Source: Apoda limacodes (Eukaryota; Arthropoda; Insecta; Lepidoptera; Limacodidae). From it: 64,000 nt of DNA. Location: NCBI GenBank assembly GCA_946406115.1, contig OX291561.1, positions 8,672,273 to 8,736,272 on the forward strand, read 5' to 3'. A model generated the notes under the pieces. That model did not search any database. It was not told the origin of the DNA and worked only from the letters and a program-made list of their open reading frames with translations. Below are positions 23,475 to 34,165 of this stretch, one piece after another. The position numbers and the translations under genes are program-made. The stretch's first letter is position 1, and each line of letters starts with the position of its first letter.

Positions 23475-23580
23475 TCTTAAATAAAACGCCGTGGTTTCAT
23501 CTGCATCTGAAGGGCCGGAGTTCAAATCCGGCGTGTACAAATGTTCTTTTACTGAATATTCAAGTAGGTTAGCCTTGGTT
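23475..23580 (+). repeat. tRNA-derived SINE fragment (B-box part)
   Basis: GCCGGAGTTCAAATCCGGCGTG at 23515-23536 contains a B-box-like GAGTTCAAATCC followed by GTGTAC and a body similar to the SINE on the minus strand at 55420-55668. There is no complete tRNA fold: the acceptor stem and D arm cannot be paired. Confidence 0.4.
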
Positions 23581-23699
23581 CGGTTATAACAGTGTACGGT
23601 TATAACAACTTCAGTGCGCTTAACATGTTTGTGGCAGTTGTAAAATTGTAATTTGTTTGTCAAAAGTATTTTTGACTGGTTCCTTTAGAAAATATTCGA

Positions 23700-25592
23700 T
23701 AATAATGTAGTTAATAGCATGTTTTTAAAACCTCGCACAGAAAATGACGTTATAAAGACAATGTTATCCTTAAAAGAAACTAAATCCGTAGGCTTTGATT
23801 ATGTCTCTAAACACATATTAAAATTATGTGCACAAGATTTAGCAACTGTTCTCACTTATTTAATTAATCTTTCTTTTAGCCAGGGTGAATTTCCAGAACT
23901 CTTGAAATAGTCTATAGTAAAACCACTTTACAAGAAAAATTTTAAAAAGGATATAAATAATTATAGAACAATAACATTAAAATCAATCTTTTCAAAGATT
24001 TTTGAAAAAGCAATGCATGTACGAATAACAAATTTTCTGACAAAACATTATCAAACCAGAACAACGGGTTTCAAAAAAATAGATCAACTACATTAGCTAG
24101 CTTTATGTTGCTACGTAGCGTAACTGAAATAATAAATAAAAGGATAGCAGTAACTGGCTTGTTCTTGGACATGACCAGGGCATTCGATTTTGTAAAACAT
24201 AAATTGCTTATCCAAAAGTGTGAAAAATATGGTATACGTGGTCCTGCTCATATGTGGTTAAAAAGCTATTTGACGAATAGAAAACAGTGTGTAGAAATAC
24301 CAAGGATTGATGATAATTTTGATCTCACTCTATATAAATCACCTTACATATATAATAATCTAGGTGTACCACAGGGAAGCATTCTCGGCCCGTTGTTATT
24401 CGTATTATATATAAACGATTTGCCATCTGTAACCTATCACCAATGCATTCTTTTTGCAGATGACATCTCAATAGTTAAACCAAACAATGCTAGCAACATT
24501 TTATATGAAGATGTTATTAATTCTACCGTCCACGACATTTTAGAATGGCTTGACAGTAACAACTTACAAGTAAATTTAACTAAAACAAAGTACATTCAAT
24601 TTTCAAATTATAAAAGAGAATCCAGTTTTGAATATAACAAGTGATGGGCAGAAGCTAGAAAAAGCTCAATCAGTAAAAATGTTAGGATTAACTTTAGATC
24701 AAAATTGTAATTGGAAGAGCCACATCGATAATTTATGTAAAAGCTTAATAAATTTGTATTTGCTCTTAGGACTTTAAGAAAAACAGTGGGCGAAAAAGCA
24801 GCTCTCACTGCTTACCATAGCTACGTAGCCTCACTGCTAAGGTATGGCATTTTACTCTGTATGTGTATGAAATAAGTATTTTTGTAAAAAAAACATCCTC
24901 ATTTATTTGCTAAGGTAGCAGATGACCGAATTCGTAATTTCACATGTCGAGAACCTGCGAAATTAAAATATCCTCGATGTAATACATCCCTATACCAGAA
25001 AAACTGCGCAGTGATGAGTATAAAAGTATACAACAGCCTTCCAAAATTTTTAAAAGACCTAACAGGTAAAAAATTTCAAATAGATTTAAAAAAAATACTT
25101 ATTGAGAAAAGTTTTTATAAAGTATAAACGACTTTTTTAAATGTTCCAGCGATTAATAATATTTTATTTGTTTAACTTGGTATACTTTTATTTTCAATTT
25201 TTGACAGGAAGGTTGGTTTATATTATTTGTGCATGTGATATTTTGTTTTATAGTTAAGATTAAATATGACATTATTAGAAGTTATATTATATTTTAGTAG
25301 TAATTGTGATTGCGATGACATATTGACATAAAATGTAATTATAATAAAATAATGCTTATTTGACATTTGGTTTATAATATAATATAATTTGACTCCAATT
25401 AAATTGATGTGGCATTGGAATTAAGTTAATAAATTTTATAAGATTTTATTAATACGCCATTGAATATGTTCATATATGTAAAAATTTGCATGCCAATTTT
25501 TTGGCGAAATATGTTTGGACAATCTGTATTTAACATCTGTAATGTACCATATTTCTGGCAAATAAAGACAATTCTAATTCTAATTCTAAACT
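23700..25592 (+). mobile_element. Non-LTR retrotransposon (second type), 5'-truncated, TTCTAA-repeat tail
   Basis: Starts abruptly in the reverse transcriptase at about 23719 and runs to a 3' end AATAAAGACAATTC followed by TCTAAT hexamer repeats near 25590. The 5' truncation and microsatellite-like tail are the usual marks of L2/Daphne- or CR1-like LINE insertion. The 3' UTR (25125-25560) is AT-rich and empty. Confidence 0.75.
23719..25125 (+). pseudogene. Reverse transcriptase of the second LINE type, broken
   Basis: The fingers region (VGFDYVSKHILK, then YKKNFKKDINNYRTI in the same frame after a stop at 23908) leads to the palm with LFLDMTRAFDFVKHKLL (motif A Asp) near 24165-24215, GVPQGSILGPLLFVLYIND (motif B) near 24364 and ILFADDISIV (motif C catalytic Asp pair) near 24450. 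The palm frame 24105-24644 is open for 179 codons with all three motifs intact. A frameshift near 24640 moves the thumb (MLGLTLDQNCNWKSHI) to another frame, and the rest is decayed. No endonuclease is present. It is a dead but fairly young copy. Confidence 0.8.
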
Positions 25593-26170
25593 AGTCAAAC
25601 TATGTTGGATAGCACTCAGTTCACCGCATTGCATAAGAGCAGAAGTTTAAAAAACTGTTTAATTGTGACTGAAAATAAGTTGAAATAATGAACTACAACT
25701 AGTTACTACTGGATAGTTCGGAAGATGATATGTTCTCAACTAACACTGCTGCTTAAAGTCCAACTTTATGTTGCTATCTCAATCCATTAATAGTTAAACC
25801 AGTTTAATATGTTCTATCTAGTAGCTCAGCAAGTATGATCGCCAAGCGTATACATATTATACTTATATTATCAATTAATCTGATTGCAATACATAGATTG
25901 TGTATTATTTGGCTATGTTATAAAATTCCTTTCCTACCTAATTGTTACAACCGCCCCTGGCAGGGTGTCGGTTTTAACAATTGCAATTGCACATAGGCTT
26001 CTAATTTTTAATTTAATATGAAGACAAAGACATTATTTATAATGTTTTAAGGCCTACGTAAATTGGCACGGCATGACAAGACTTGCAATGAATACTGTGG
26101 CATTCCCACTGTCCCACCTCGCGGGAAGTCGTCGCATGTCACGGCGACTTTGTAGGTCTTCTACTTTTTG
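25593..26170. other. Intergenic, nothing recognised
   Basis: AT-rich. A GC-richer patch at 26090-26150 has no coding signal. Confidence 0.4.
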
Positions 26171-26265
26171 CGTAGTCCAGCTTCAAAAAAGAAGGTGGTT
26201 CCCCATTCGACTGCATTTTTGTATGTATGTTACATACGCCATTTTGACATAGATTTTACCATATA
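26171..26265 (+). repeat. Interspersed repeat fragment (AAAAAAGGAGGAGGT family I)
   Basis: CAAAAAAGAAGGTGGTTCCC followed by TTCGACTGCATTTTTGTATG matches the phrases at 31085-31185 and 61695-61920. Confidence 0.45.
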
Positions 26266-27933
26266 TGTATCAGTTATACTTTGCAGATTGTTATAGGCTA
26301 AATATATATATTACACGGGTAATAACGCGGTGCACAGTAAGTATTCATAAAATTGACTCTTGTTTATTAAAAAAAGGTTAGAACAAAAACATTGACACAT
26401 GTGTTAATCGATACAGCTGCATTACGACGACTTTTTATAAAAAAAAAATAGATACATTGTGAAAATAATATGGTTAAGAATAAATTATTGTTGAGTTTGT
26501 TAACTTGACGAAGTTGGAAAAAGATTCATAAATCGAAGTATCTACCACGCTTTTGTCTTTTATTTACTTTGTGGATTTCAAGTTGCCAGAGATCTTCCTA
26601 CTAGGTAGGTACCTATCGCCACAGACTAACAAATATTACTTGATTAAAAATTAAATAAGTTACCCAGTTATAGGATTGTGAATTGTTAACTTCTTTTCGT
26701 TTAGTTTTGTTCTTTTAGTTTCTCAGTCGTGTTGAACATCTGTAAACAAAGATGTAAATTATTATGTGACAAGATTTTTTTTACATAATATATGTCATAA
26801 TTTTGATAAGAATAAAGTTGACTACCTTTTTACGGCATCGACAATATATGGTCACCGTTTAGGTATTAGATTTTATATCTGTGGAAACTAATGCTCGCTA
26901 ATGGTAACGCTACCCTAATTTATTTTCTAAATACTTTGTAGGAATATATGACGTCACAAATAAACAAATTATAACCAATACACGCTACAGTCAATGTTCT
27001 CCAAGTGCAAAGGCGATAAATTGCAATGTACACAAAGCGGTTTCTAAAATTTGCAAAAGACCGTGAAACATTGATTAATACCAACATCATGGAGTCGTGA
27101 ATGACGTTAGTTGTTTTGTGTAAATTGTGTCCTTATTTAAGTTACGTTTGCGTCAAACTATTGTTGTGAATGAAAAGCGCATTTGTTGCCGTTTCATATA
27201 AGGGGGCATACATACAATACAAATTGATAATCTCACCTTTTGTGACATATCTGCATAGCTAGGGCCGGACTGTCAAATTGCGGGGCCCTTGACTAACACT
27301 ACTTGGAGGCCCTAGGTAATAAATCAAACTAATTACCATTGTGTCAAAAATCTGTTTTTTCATTGATGTATACAGTAAGATGTATGATATATAGCCTTAT
27401 ACAAATAGGTAAATAAATGGCATCGTGTGTACAAAATGGACTTTGGATTTCAGAGGAGGCTTATGCATCCAATGCATGCTTCAGAATTTCATGTTCAATT
27501 ACACATTGCTGAAATTCAAGCTAAAGAAGCAAACTTTGTGTAGCCACATCGTTATGGATATAGTTTCCATTCCGTTAGCATTTGCAGCTAACCTCACCTG
27601 ATTTAGACATTTAAGACATAAAGAAGTTGCTGCGTTCTATTAACCGCAAAAAAATTACTCTTAAATGAGCTTTCGTCTGCGTAGCCACTGCTGCAGTAAC
27701 ATCTTCAACATCTTTAGCTTAACCAGGATGCCTAACGATGGTGATGAAGATCGCGTAAAGCAGGAGGTAAAGTGTGTTAAGATGGCTTTGAGCAGTTTTT
27801 GCTTTGAAACCTACATCCTTTCCAAAGTGACGCTATCACTTGTTATTTAGGCGTTGGTATGCATTAAGAGGGGACATAAAGCTGGACAAATTCTGGATAC
27901 ATAGCGGAAATGAACGTAGTATGGGCGAAAAGG
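26266..27933. other. Intergenic, nothing firm
   Basis: Includes a GGGCCGGACTG..GGGGCCC patch near 27260, probably a repeat fragment, and a 61-codon frame at 27665-27850 without recognisable features. Confidence 0.4.
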
Positions 27934-28085
27934 TTTTTTTTTTTTTTTTATACCTCTAAGGTGGCAAACAAGCCTACGGTCCGCTATGGACGCTTGTAAC
28001 ACCAGGGGCATCACTCGCGCGTTGCCGACCCTTCAGAAATCTAATAACTTCTTTATTGAAGAACCCCATACTGTAGTATTAAATA
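27934..28085 (-). mobile_element. 5'-truncated LINE 3' end with poly(A)
   Basis: T-run at 27934-27949, then AAGGTGGCAAACAAGCCTAC, GCGTTGCCGACCCTT and TTGAAGAACCCCATACTGTA. On the minus strand this is the end of the jockey-like ORF2 and its 3' UTR plus A-tail. Confidence 0.65.
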
Positions 28086-28094
28086 CCTATTAAT

Positions 28095-28317
28095 AACTCG
28101 ATAAGATTGTGTCGTTTCATTGCGAAGTTCCTATGGCCACCTTCCAGCTCCATCATCAGATCAGCACAATGCCATCATAATATTGCATTGTCATGCGAAT
28201 TACACATGTATGCAAAATTTGAGCTCAATCGGTAACCGGGAAGTGGATCAAATTTAATTTGCAAGATTAGTTGACAAACTCCGGGACAGGTGAAATTAAA
28301 TAAAAGCTTGTAAAAAT
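28095..28317 (+). repeat. Interspersed repeat (AAATAAAAGCTTGTAAAAA end)
   Basis: The phrases CATCATCAGATCAGC, CATAATATTGCATTGTCATG, AACCGGGAAGTGGATCAAAT and AAATAAAAGCTTGTAAAAAT form a repeat I recall from many lepidopteran sequences. Single copy here. Confidence 0.45.
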
Positions 28318-28532
28318 CATGTTTGTTGTATGGGAGTCCCCTTAAATATTTATTTTATTCTGTTTTTTAGTATTTGTTGTTATAGCGGCAGCAGAAATAC
28401 ATCTTCTGTACAAATTTCAACTGTCTATCTATCACGGTTCGTGAGATACAGCCTAGTGACAGACGGACGGACAGTTGAGTCTTAGTATTAGGGTTCAGCT
28501 AATTACCCTTTGGGTACGGAACCCTAAAAATG
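28318..28532 (-). repeat. GGTTCCGTACC interspersed repeat (family C), minus strand
   Basis: GTTGTATGGGAGTCCCCTTA, GACAGACGGACGGACAG and GGGTACGGAACCCTAAAAA in reverse order relative to 20849-21138. Confidence 0.65.
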
Positions 28533-29180
28533 GTTCATATAAATTTAATCTCCGAAAATCATAACACAATAATATCCGTGCTAGACGCTAGTTAATACAA
28601 GTTTGATAATGCGTTATTTCAATAAACATTATGAAAATCCTTATAATGTTGGTTGATAAACATTGATGGATGAGATAAACTGAAGAATTACACGTAGGTA
28701 GTAGGTAGGTACTTCTGTTTCTTAAAAATTTTGTAATGTATATTTTACTATTTTTCCGATTTTCTAATAAAAGGTGTAGGAAGATGTTCCAGTTTTGCTC
28801 TAGAACTGGTTCTGTACCTTCAGAACCGAAAAAAACATATGAGATATGAGCCGGTTCTGCATTTTTTGCAATATTTCGTCCATAACGTCATCTGAAACAA
28901 TAATCTTTTCTGCAAAATGTTGATCTGTCATCGTTTAAACAATCAGCATTTTAATTGATCAATTAAATGATTGTACGACTCAGTAGTACCAGCAACTGAA
29001 TCATCCAGAGATATGATAGGAATTGAAGTTGAAGCAGTTACACTGTGTTTATACTAGTATTGTCTTGATATTTTATTAACGCATTAACAATCTTGTTTGT
29101 GCCGACTACTTATAACTGGTAAAAACTAGTTTATTTTACGATGTCAGGAGAAAATAATAAAGTATCAGTTCAGGTATCTC
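28533..29180. other. Intergenic, nothing recognised
   Basis: AT-rich. GAACTGGTTC/GAACCGGTTC-like words recur at 28785-28860 without forming a defined element. Confidence 0.4.
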
Positions 29181-29307
29181 ATTGGGAACAGTCTCGAGTA
29201 TGCCAGACTGTGAAATTTGGAGTGAAAAATATATGCAAGTAGGTTTTACCTCTCGAGACCCGTGAAAGTACTTGCATACATTTCCCTCTCGAATTTCGAA
29301 GTTTGGT
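29181..29307 (+). mobile_element. MITE (GGAACAGTCTC family), second copy
   Basis: Starts ATTGGGAACAGTCTCGAGTA and contains the central palindrome TATGCAAGTA..TACTTGCATA. The right terminal repeat is only partly recognisable (CCCTCTCGAATTTCGAAG). Confidence 0.55.
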
Positions 29308-29549
29308 TCACTTGCTCACTACCAAGTGGAACAAAGCCGCAATGTCTCTCGCGCGTGTACCTACTGGAAGAGCTTTTAGCCTTTTACCTACCAGAGTATA
29401 TTGTTACTACCTTTACTGTGCCTATAATATAACGAAACTGAACTCAAATATGGCCGCTGTGGTTGTGGTTGGTGCAAATGTTTGTGTAATAAACAAATAC
29501 TCGAGAATACTTGATCAGAAAAACAAAAAAACATGGGACTATCCTGGAG

Positions 29550-29862
29550 ATTCTTACTTATATTATAAATGTGAAAGTTTGTTTGTCTGGATGGATGTTT
29601 GTTACTCAATCACGCTTCAACCACACGACTTGGCATACATATAGGTTAGGTCCTGGATTAGCATATAGGTTACGTTTTATCCCTAAAAATTCAAAAGTTC
29701 CTATGGGAATAATTATAACAGAGTTAAACGAACTATTGCTGCACCTATAGCATGCTATAGCAATTGTTTGGTATAACTAATTAATTAATTAATTGGAGTT
29801 AATTAAGGAGTTCCACGCCAATAACCGAATTTAGGGCGAGCGGAGTCGCTGGCAAAAGCTTG
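29550..29862 (+). mobile_element. Helitron-like repeat (family A), full copy
   Basis: TTCTTACTTATATTATAAAT at the start, a middle with ATCCCTAAAAATTCAAAAGTT, and the end GGGCGAGCGGAGTCGCTGGC with AAAAGCTTG. Small (TTAA)n expansion near 29780. Confidence 0.65.
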
Positions 29863-29935
29863 TAAATGAACTAATTAACTTATTAATTTTACAAATACGA
29901 AAGTTTGCATGTTTGTTAAGCCGCGTCTCCTGCGC

Positions 29936-30650
29936 CCTCTAGTAGCAGTAGTCCGGTTGTTAGTCCGGTTGACCGAACTACTGAAACTTTTAAGTTGCAA
30001 TAGTTCGGTTGTGACGGAGAACCGAACTGTTGATACCTTTTTAGTAGCAACAGTCCGGTTACTTAATAATTTAAACAAAATATATTTACAAACTATTTTA
30101 TATCAAAAAAACATTTTGTTAAGAAAATTAACGTTATCTGAAAAAAAACAAATGAGTGTCGAAAAACAAATGAATGTCAATTTTTTTTCATCATCAACAC
30201 CCTTTTTTGGAAACTAATTATTATCAATATTTAATCATAAGTAAAAAAAATATTTTTTTTGCGGCAAAGTTAGTATTAATCGTTAAAACCATAAATTTTT
30301 TTATCACACTTGCTCGTAAACAGTGTCATTACGGACAGGCAAAACCTCAAACGGGCTCTTATTTTGTAAATTTTACTTTTCAAAAGTGATAGATTTCATC
30401 AAGCTCTTCGTTTCGAACGACAGCTGTCAAACTAAATAGGCCCATATCTCAGAAACTATTTATCATTGACCAGTTGTTTTTTACAGAAGTGATAAATCTC
30501 ATCAAGATCTTCATTTCGTATGACAGCTGTCAAACTAAAAAGGCTCATATCTGGCAAACTATTGATCATAGACCAGTTGTTTGTTTACAGAAGTAATAGA
30601 TCTCATGAAGAGCTTTATTTCGGATGATAGCTGTCAAATTAAAGAGCTAT
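29936..30650 (+). repeat. MULE left terminal inverted repeat
   Basis: Pairs with 33885-33131 on the other strand over its full length. It contains three copies of the roughly 104-bp unit marked by GACAGCTGTC or GATAGCTGTC (30419, 30522 and 30626) and one copy of the CCGGACTAACAA unit in inverse. Chance frames here are reading the repeat and are not genes. Confidence 0.9.
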
Positions 30651-31084
30651 ACCTCTAAAACCACCGGTTAGTCCGGTTGACAGAACTTTCTTTAATTCGA
30701 ACTTGTGCGCCATTATTTAGTTTTCTTAAAGCTAATATTAAGTCCATCCCATAGCCATATAATAATAATTTGCATCATGGTATGAATTATTATCATGACA
30801 TATGTCTATTTGAAAGTCTTTCTTCACATGTACATGTATTAATATGTTATTTTCAAGTCGATAATTACTTATTGTGACAAAAATGTGTAATAAAAGAGAC
30901 TTTAAAATAATTAAACGAGGACGAGGCAGAGTTTTACTCTTTTCCGGGTAACAATTCTATAAAAATTCTGTATACGCCACAAAAAGCAGCTTCTGGCGTT
31001 GCAAAGACTATAAGACTAAAAATATACGTTGTAAAGGTTACGTTACGTTAACAAAAGTAAGTGTTACTTACATATTTTTAACAG

Positions 31085-31185
31085 ACTCAAAAAAGGAGGA
31101 GGTTATCGATTCGACGTGTGTGTTTTTTTATATGCTACACGATTACTCCAACAATTATGAATTTATTTTGATGATTTTTTTTAGT
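31085..31185 (+). repeat. Interspersed repeat fragment (family I) inside the MULE
   Basis: ACTCAAAAAAGGAGGAGGTT followed by ATTCGACGTGTGTGTTTTTT matches the family phrases at 26171 and 61695. Confidence 0.4.
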
Positions 31186-31650
31186 AGGTAATACTTCAGA
31201 GGTGTTCCCATATGAATTTTATCGATATTGATTAAGCGTTTTTTTTTTCAATCATCAAAAGCCAAATGCGTAACGTTAAATGAAAAAAAATCTCCTAAAG
31301 CTGATATAGGTAAGTACTGACAGAACATTGAGAAACGTGCTTCGGTTTCAAGTCGGATGCCATTTGGCAATTTTTACCCATCTTTACTGCAAATTTTTGG
31401 CATTTGACTCCAAAGCAAAGAAAGCACGCAGCGTTTTTAGGAGATTATTTTTACTTTTTAGTGTATCGACTAGTTATGCCGTTCAGTTCGTCGATGGGAA
31501 AAAAAGGTAATTTTTAACAAAAAAATCTGTTTTATTTTTTTGTTAAAATTTTATATTCCTATTTTCATTTATGGTAGTATGCTGTAGACGAATATTTACA
31601 ATAATGGAATGATAACAATGATAGGTTGAATTATAATTATGTTTAAGTAA

Positions 31651-32652
31651 GAGGATAAAATCGATAAAACTGGTGATCATATTTGCAGTCCGGATCAATC
31701 CCAAAATGATATTGATATACTAATTAATGAAAGCATAGCGGAGGCTGCAGAAGAAAAGGAACCTGCACCCAGGGTATATCGCAAGTGTTTGGTGGCCATA
31801 AGTAATAAGGGCCTAGATTTAGCTTGTCCCATTCCCATCCCATCATTTTCGCAGAAAAAAATTACAATTTATCGCAAGATTCACCGCAATGCCAGAGTAG
31901 AGAAAATACGTACAAATTTCCTTTCTGAAGTGCAAGTTCCGCTGTTATTTTCGGACATTTTACTAGCGGATTACTTTGATGGCGACATAAGAATATTTAT
32001 TTTTTGTAGCAGTCATGCACGGGCTCTTATGAAGATGATCAAAGTTTACTTTATGGATGGTACATTTAAGGCCAGCCCTATTCCAGTTTCTCAGTTATTA
32101 AGCATACATGGTGACATAGCTAGTGCAACTGAAACATATAAAATTGTTTTTGAATTGATCAAGTCAAATATTCCAGACTGGGATCCTAAAGAAATACATG
32201 TTGATTACGAAATGGCCACCATGAATGCGTTAAAATCCGAATTTAAAAATGCTTTAATAAATGGTTGCTATTTTCATTTCCGAAATTGTTTAAAGCGTAA
32301 AGCAGCGGAATACAAACTTACAGTAACCAAACACAAATACATAATTAATTTATGTTCTGCATTACCTTTGTTACCTGTGCATTCAATAAATGAGGGCTGG
32401 GACTTCATAAAATATAATGAAATAACTTCTGATGATACCCGATTTGGATGAAGCCCGATTTCATTAACGTTTGGTCAGTATTTTCCGAACGCCACAACAA
32501 ATATTGTGGAAGGATGGAATTTCAAAATAAACAGCCTTATTAAAAAAAATCCAACCATGCTACAAATTTTACACGCTTTGAAAGATGATATTACTCTCTC
32601 AAAATTCCAAGTCGAACAATACAATTTATTAGAGATGTACAGTTACAATTAA
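31651..32652 (+). pseudogene. MULE-type transposase, one in-frame stop
   Basis: One frame is open from 31651 to a TGA at 32449-32451 and then again, in the same frame, to TAA at 32650-32652. YFMDGTFKASP (first catalytic Asp near 32056), IHVDYEMATMNALKSEF (second Asp near 32212), the INGCYFHFRNC metal-binding-like stretch and NIVEGWNFKINSLIKK (Glu near 32509) give the DDE triad and layout of the MULE domain (Pfam MULE family). About 330 codons survive against 450 or more in intact relatives. The upstream THICSPDQ-like piece (TGDHICSPDQ near 31672) hints at the end of a FLYWCH-type zinc finger, but no N-terminus or start codon is found. A deletion seems to lie around the stop. It is the only transposase-like frame in the element, and because all three catalytic residues remain it is the least decayed transposase in this window. 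Confidence 0.75.
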
Positions 32653-32828
32653 CTTTTGGAGAAATTTCAACACAAATATTTTTAAACCAAAAAGCTCTTT
32701 TTACGTCTTCTTTTTAAAATATAAGATAGTTTGTATAAATATTTTGTTTAAATTATTAATTATCCGGCTTTTTGGTACTAAAGGGGTGCTTTGTATCATA
32801 GTTAAGGTATTATTACTATTTTTAGTTT

Positions 32829-33450
32829 GACAGCTATCATCCGAAATAAAGATCTTGATAAGGCCTATCACTTTTGTAAGGAAACAACTAGTCTACGAAC
32901 AATGGTTTTGAAGATACAACCCTTTCTAATTTGACAGCTGTCATCCGCAATAAAGGTCTTGTTAAGGTCTATCACTTTTGTAAGGAAACAACTTGTCTAC
33001 GAACAATGGTTTTGAAGATACAGCCCTTTCTTGTTTGACAGCTGTCATCCGAAATAAAGGTCTTGATAAGGTCTATCACTTCTGTACAGAAGTGACTAGT
33101 CTACGATCGATAGTTACAGAGATACAGCCGGTTTTAGTTTGACAGCTATCATCCGAAATAAAGCTCTTCATGAGATCTATTACTTCTGTAAACAAACAAC
33201 TGGTCTATGATCAATAGTTTGCCAGATATGAGCCTTTTTAGTTTGACAGCTGTCATACGAAATGAAGATCTTGATGAGATTTATCACTTCTGTAAAAAAC
33301 AACTGGTCAATGATAAATAGTTTCTGAGATATGGGCCTATTTAGTTTGACAGCTGTCGTTCGAAACGAAGAGCTTGATGAAATCTATCACTTTTGAAAAG
33401 TAAAATTTACAAAATAAGAGCCCGTGTAAGCAATTAAGGTTTTGCCTGCC
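32829..33450. repeat. Six tandem units of about 104 bp in the MULE right end
   Basis: The marker GACAGCT recurs at 32829, 32933, 33037, 33141, 33245 and 33348, a spacing of 104 bp (the last 103). Each unit continues with ATCCGAAATAAAG, CTTGATAAGG, TATCAC and a variable end. The outer three units lie in the TIR and are mirrored on the left; the inner three are found only on the right. Confidence 0.9.
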
Positions 33451-33885
33451 CGTAATGACACTGTTTACTAGCAAGTGTGATAAAAAAATTTATGGTTTTA
33501 ACGATTAATACTAACTTTGCCGCAAAAAAAATATTTTTTTTACTTATGATTAAATATTGATAATAATTAGTTTCCAAAAACGGTGTTTATGATAAAAAAA
33601 AATTGACATTCATTTGTTTTTCGACACTCATTTGTTTTTTTTCAGATAACGTTAATTTTCTTAACAAAATGTTTTTTTGATATAAAATAGTTTGTAAATA
33701 TATATTTTGTTTAAATTATTAAGTAACCGGACTGTTGCTACTAAAAAGGTATCAATAGTTCGGTTCTCCGTCACAACCGAACTATTGCAACTTAAAAGTT
33801 TCAGTAGTTCGGTCAACCGGACTAACAACCGGACTAACAACCGGACTAACAACCGGACTAACAACCGGACTACTGCTACTAGAGG
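33131..33885 (-). repeat. MULE right terminal inverted repeat
   Basis: The reverse complement of the left TIR. Differences include four CCGGACTAACAA units here (33817-33864) against one on the left, and one extra TA near 33700. Confidence 0.9.
33817..33876. repeat. 12-bp tandem repeat CCGGACTAACAA, four full units
   Basis: Four perfect units followed by a fifth partial unit (CCGGACTACTGC), just inside the right MULE terminus. The left TIR has one unit in the same place, so the array expanded after the two ends became identical, or was corrected on one side. Confidence 0.95.
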
Positions 33886-33921
33886 TCCTGCGCCATGTTA
33901 CAAACAAATTATTGTTTTGCT

Positions 33922-33985
33922 AACATGTTAGTAAAACATGTTAGTAAAACATGTTAGTAAAACATGTTAGTAAAACATGTTAGCA
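33922..33985. repeat. 14-bp tandem repeat ACATGTTAGTAAAA
   Basis: About four and a half units of ACATGTTAGTAAAA just inside the left end of the Harbinger-type element. ACATGT is itself palindromic, so the array can fold on itself. Confidence 0.9.
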
Positions 33986-34037
33986 AACAGGCCGTCCACT
34001 GCGATTAATATTTTTGTTAGTAACTTATCTATTTAAA

Positions 34038-34165
34038 ATGAGTTCCGACGAGGAAGACGTGTCCGCGATTTTTGGCAATAGTGGATTTAGTTCTTGGCAG
34101 AAGAAATAGAAATAGATTTCGTGTTAGACCCTACCTACAACCACGTTCGTTCAACATATATCAAG
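34038..34165 (+). pseudogene. Harbinger transposase N-terminal remnant
   Basis: ATG at 34038 opens 23 codons (MSSDEEDVSAIFG...SSWQKK) to TAG at 34107-34109. In the next frame RFRVRPYLQPRSF follows, which resembles the conserved R-x-W/R-V-x-P near the start of Harbinger (HARBI1-like) transposases. An acidic N-terminus followed by this motif suits the family. The nuclease domain is absent. The call depends on the context of TTA target duplications. Confidence 0.5.

Larger units (their letters stand above)
29936..33885 (+). mobile_element. Mutator-like element (MULE) with long TIRs, 3950 bp
   Basis: The ends CCTCTAGTAGCAGTAGTCCG and its exact inverse (CGGACTACTGCTACTAGAGG, ending at 33885) are flanked by the 8-bp direct repeat TCCTGCGC (29928-29935 and 33886-33893; a ninth base is ambiguous), as expected for MULEs (8-11 bp). 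The terminal inverted repeats are very long (about 715 bp left, 755 bp right) and differ by only a few substitutions and small indels outside one 36-bp expansion, pointing to a recent insertion. The interior holds a MULE transposase frame. The internal edges of the TIRs show second end-like sequences (30664-30683 and 32716-32790). Confidence 0.85.

Noticed and set aside
23475..23580. tRNA gene
   Set aside because: Only a T-arm/B-box-like part is present; no acceptor stem, D arm or anticodon arm pairs up, and the flank matches a SINE.
24105..24644. Intact reverse transcriptase as a functional gene
   Set aside because: The palm motifs are intact, but upstream and downstream frames are broken and the endonuclease is missing.
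29875..30217. Overlapping plus and minus frames with repeated RLLVRLLV-like or TNNRTNNR-like text, also at 33661-33931
   Set aside because: They read the 12-bp repeats and the terminal inverted repeat of the MULE; mirrored in both arms and on both strands, so not genes.
32829..33450. Regularly spaced 104-bp repeats as a possible CRISPR-like array
   Set aside because: The whole unit is repeated with no unique spacers, the units are part of a transposon end, and the genome is eukaryotic.
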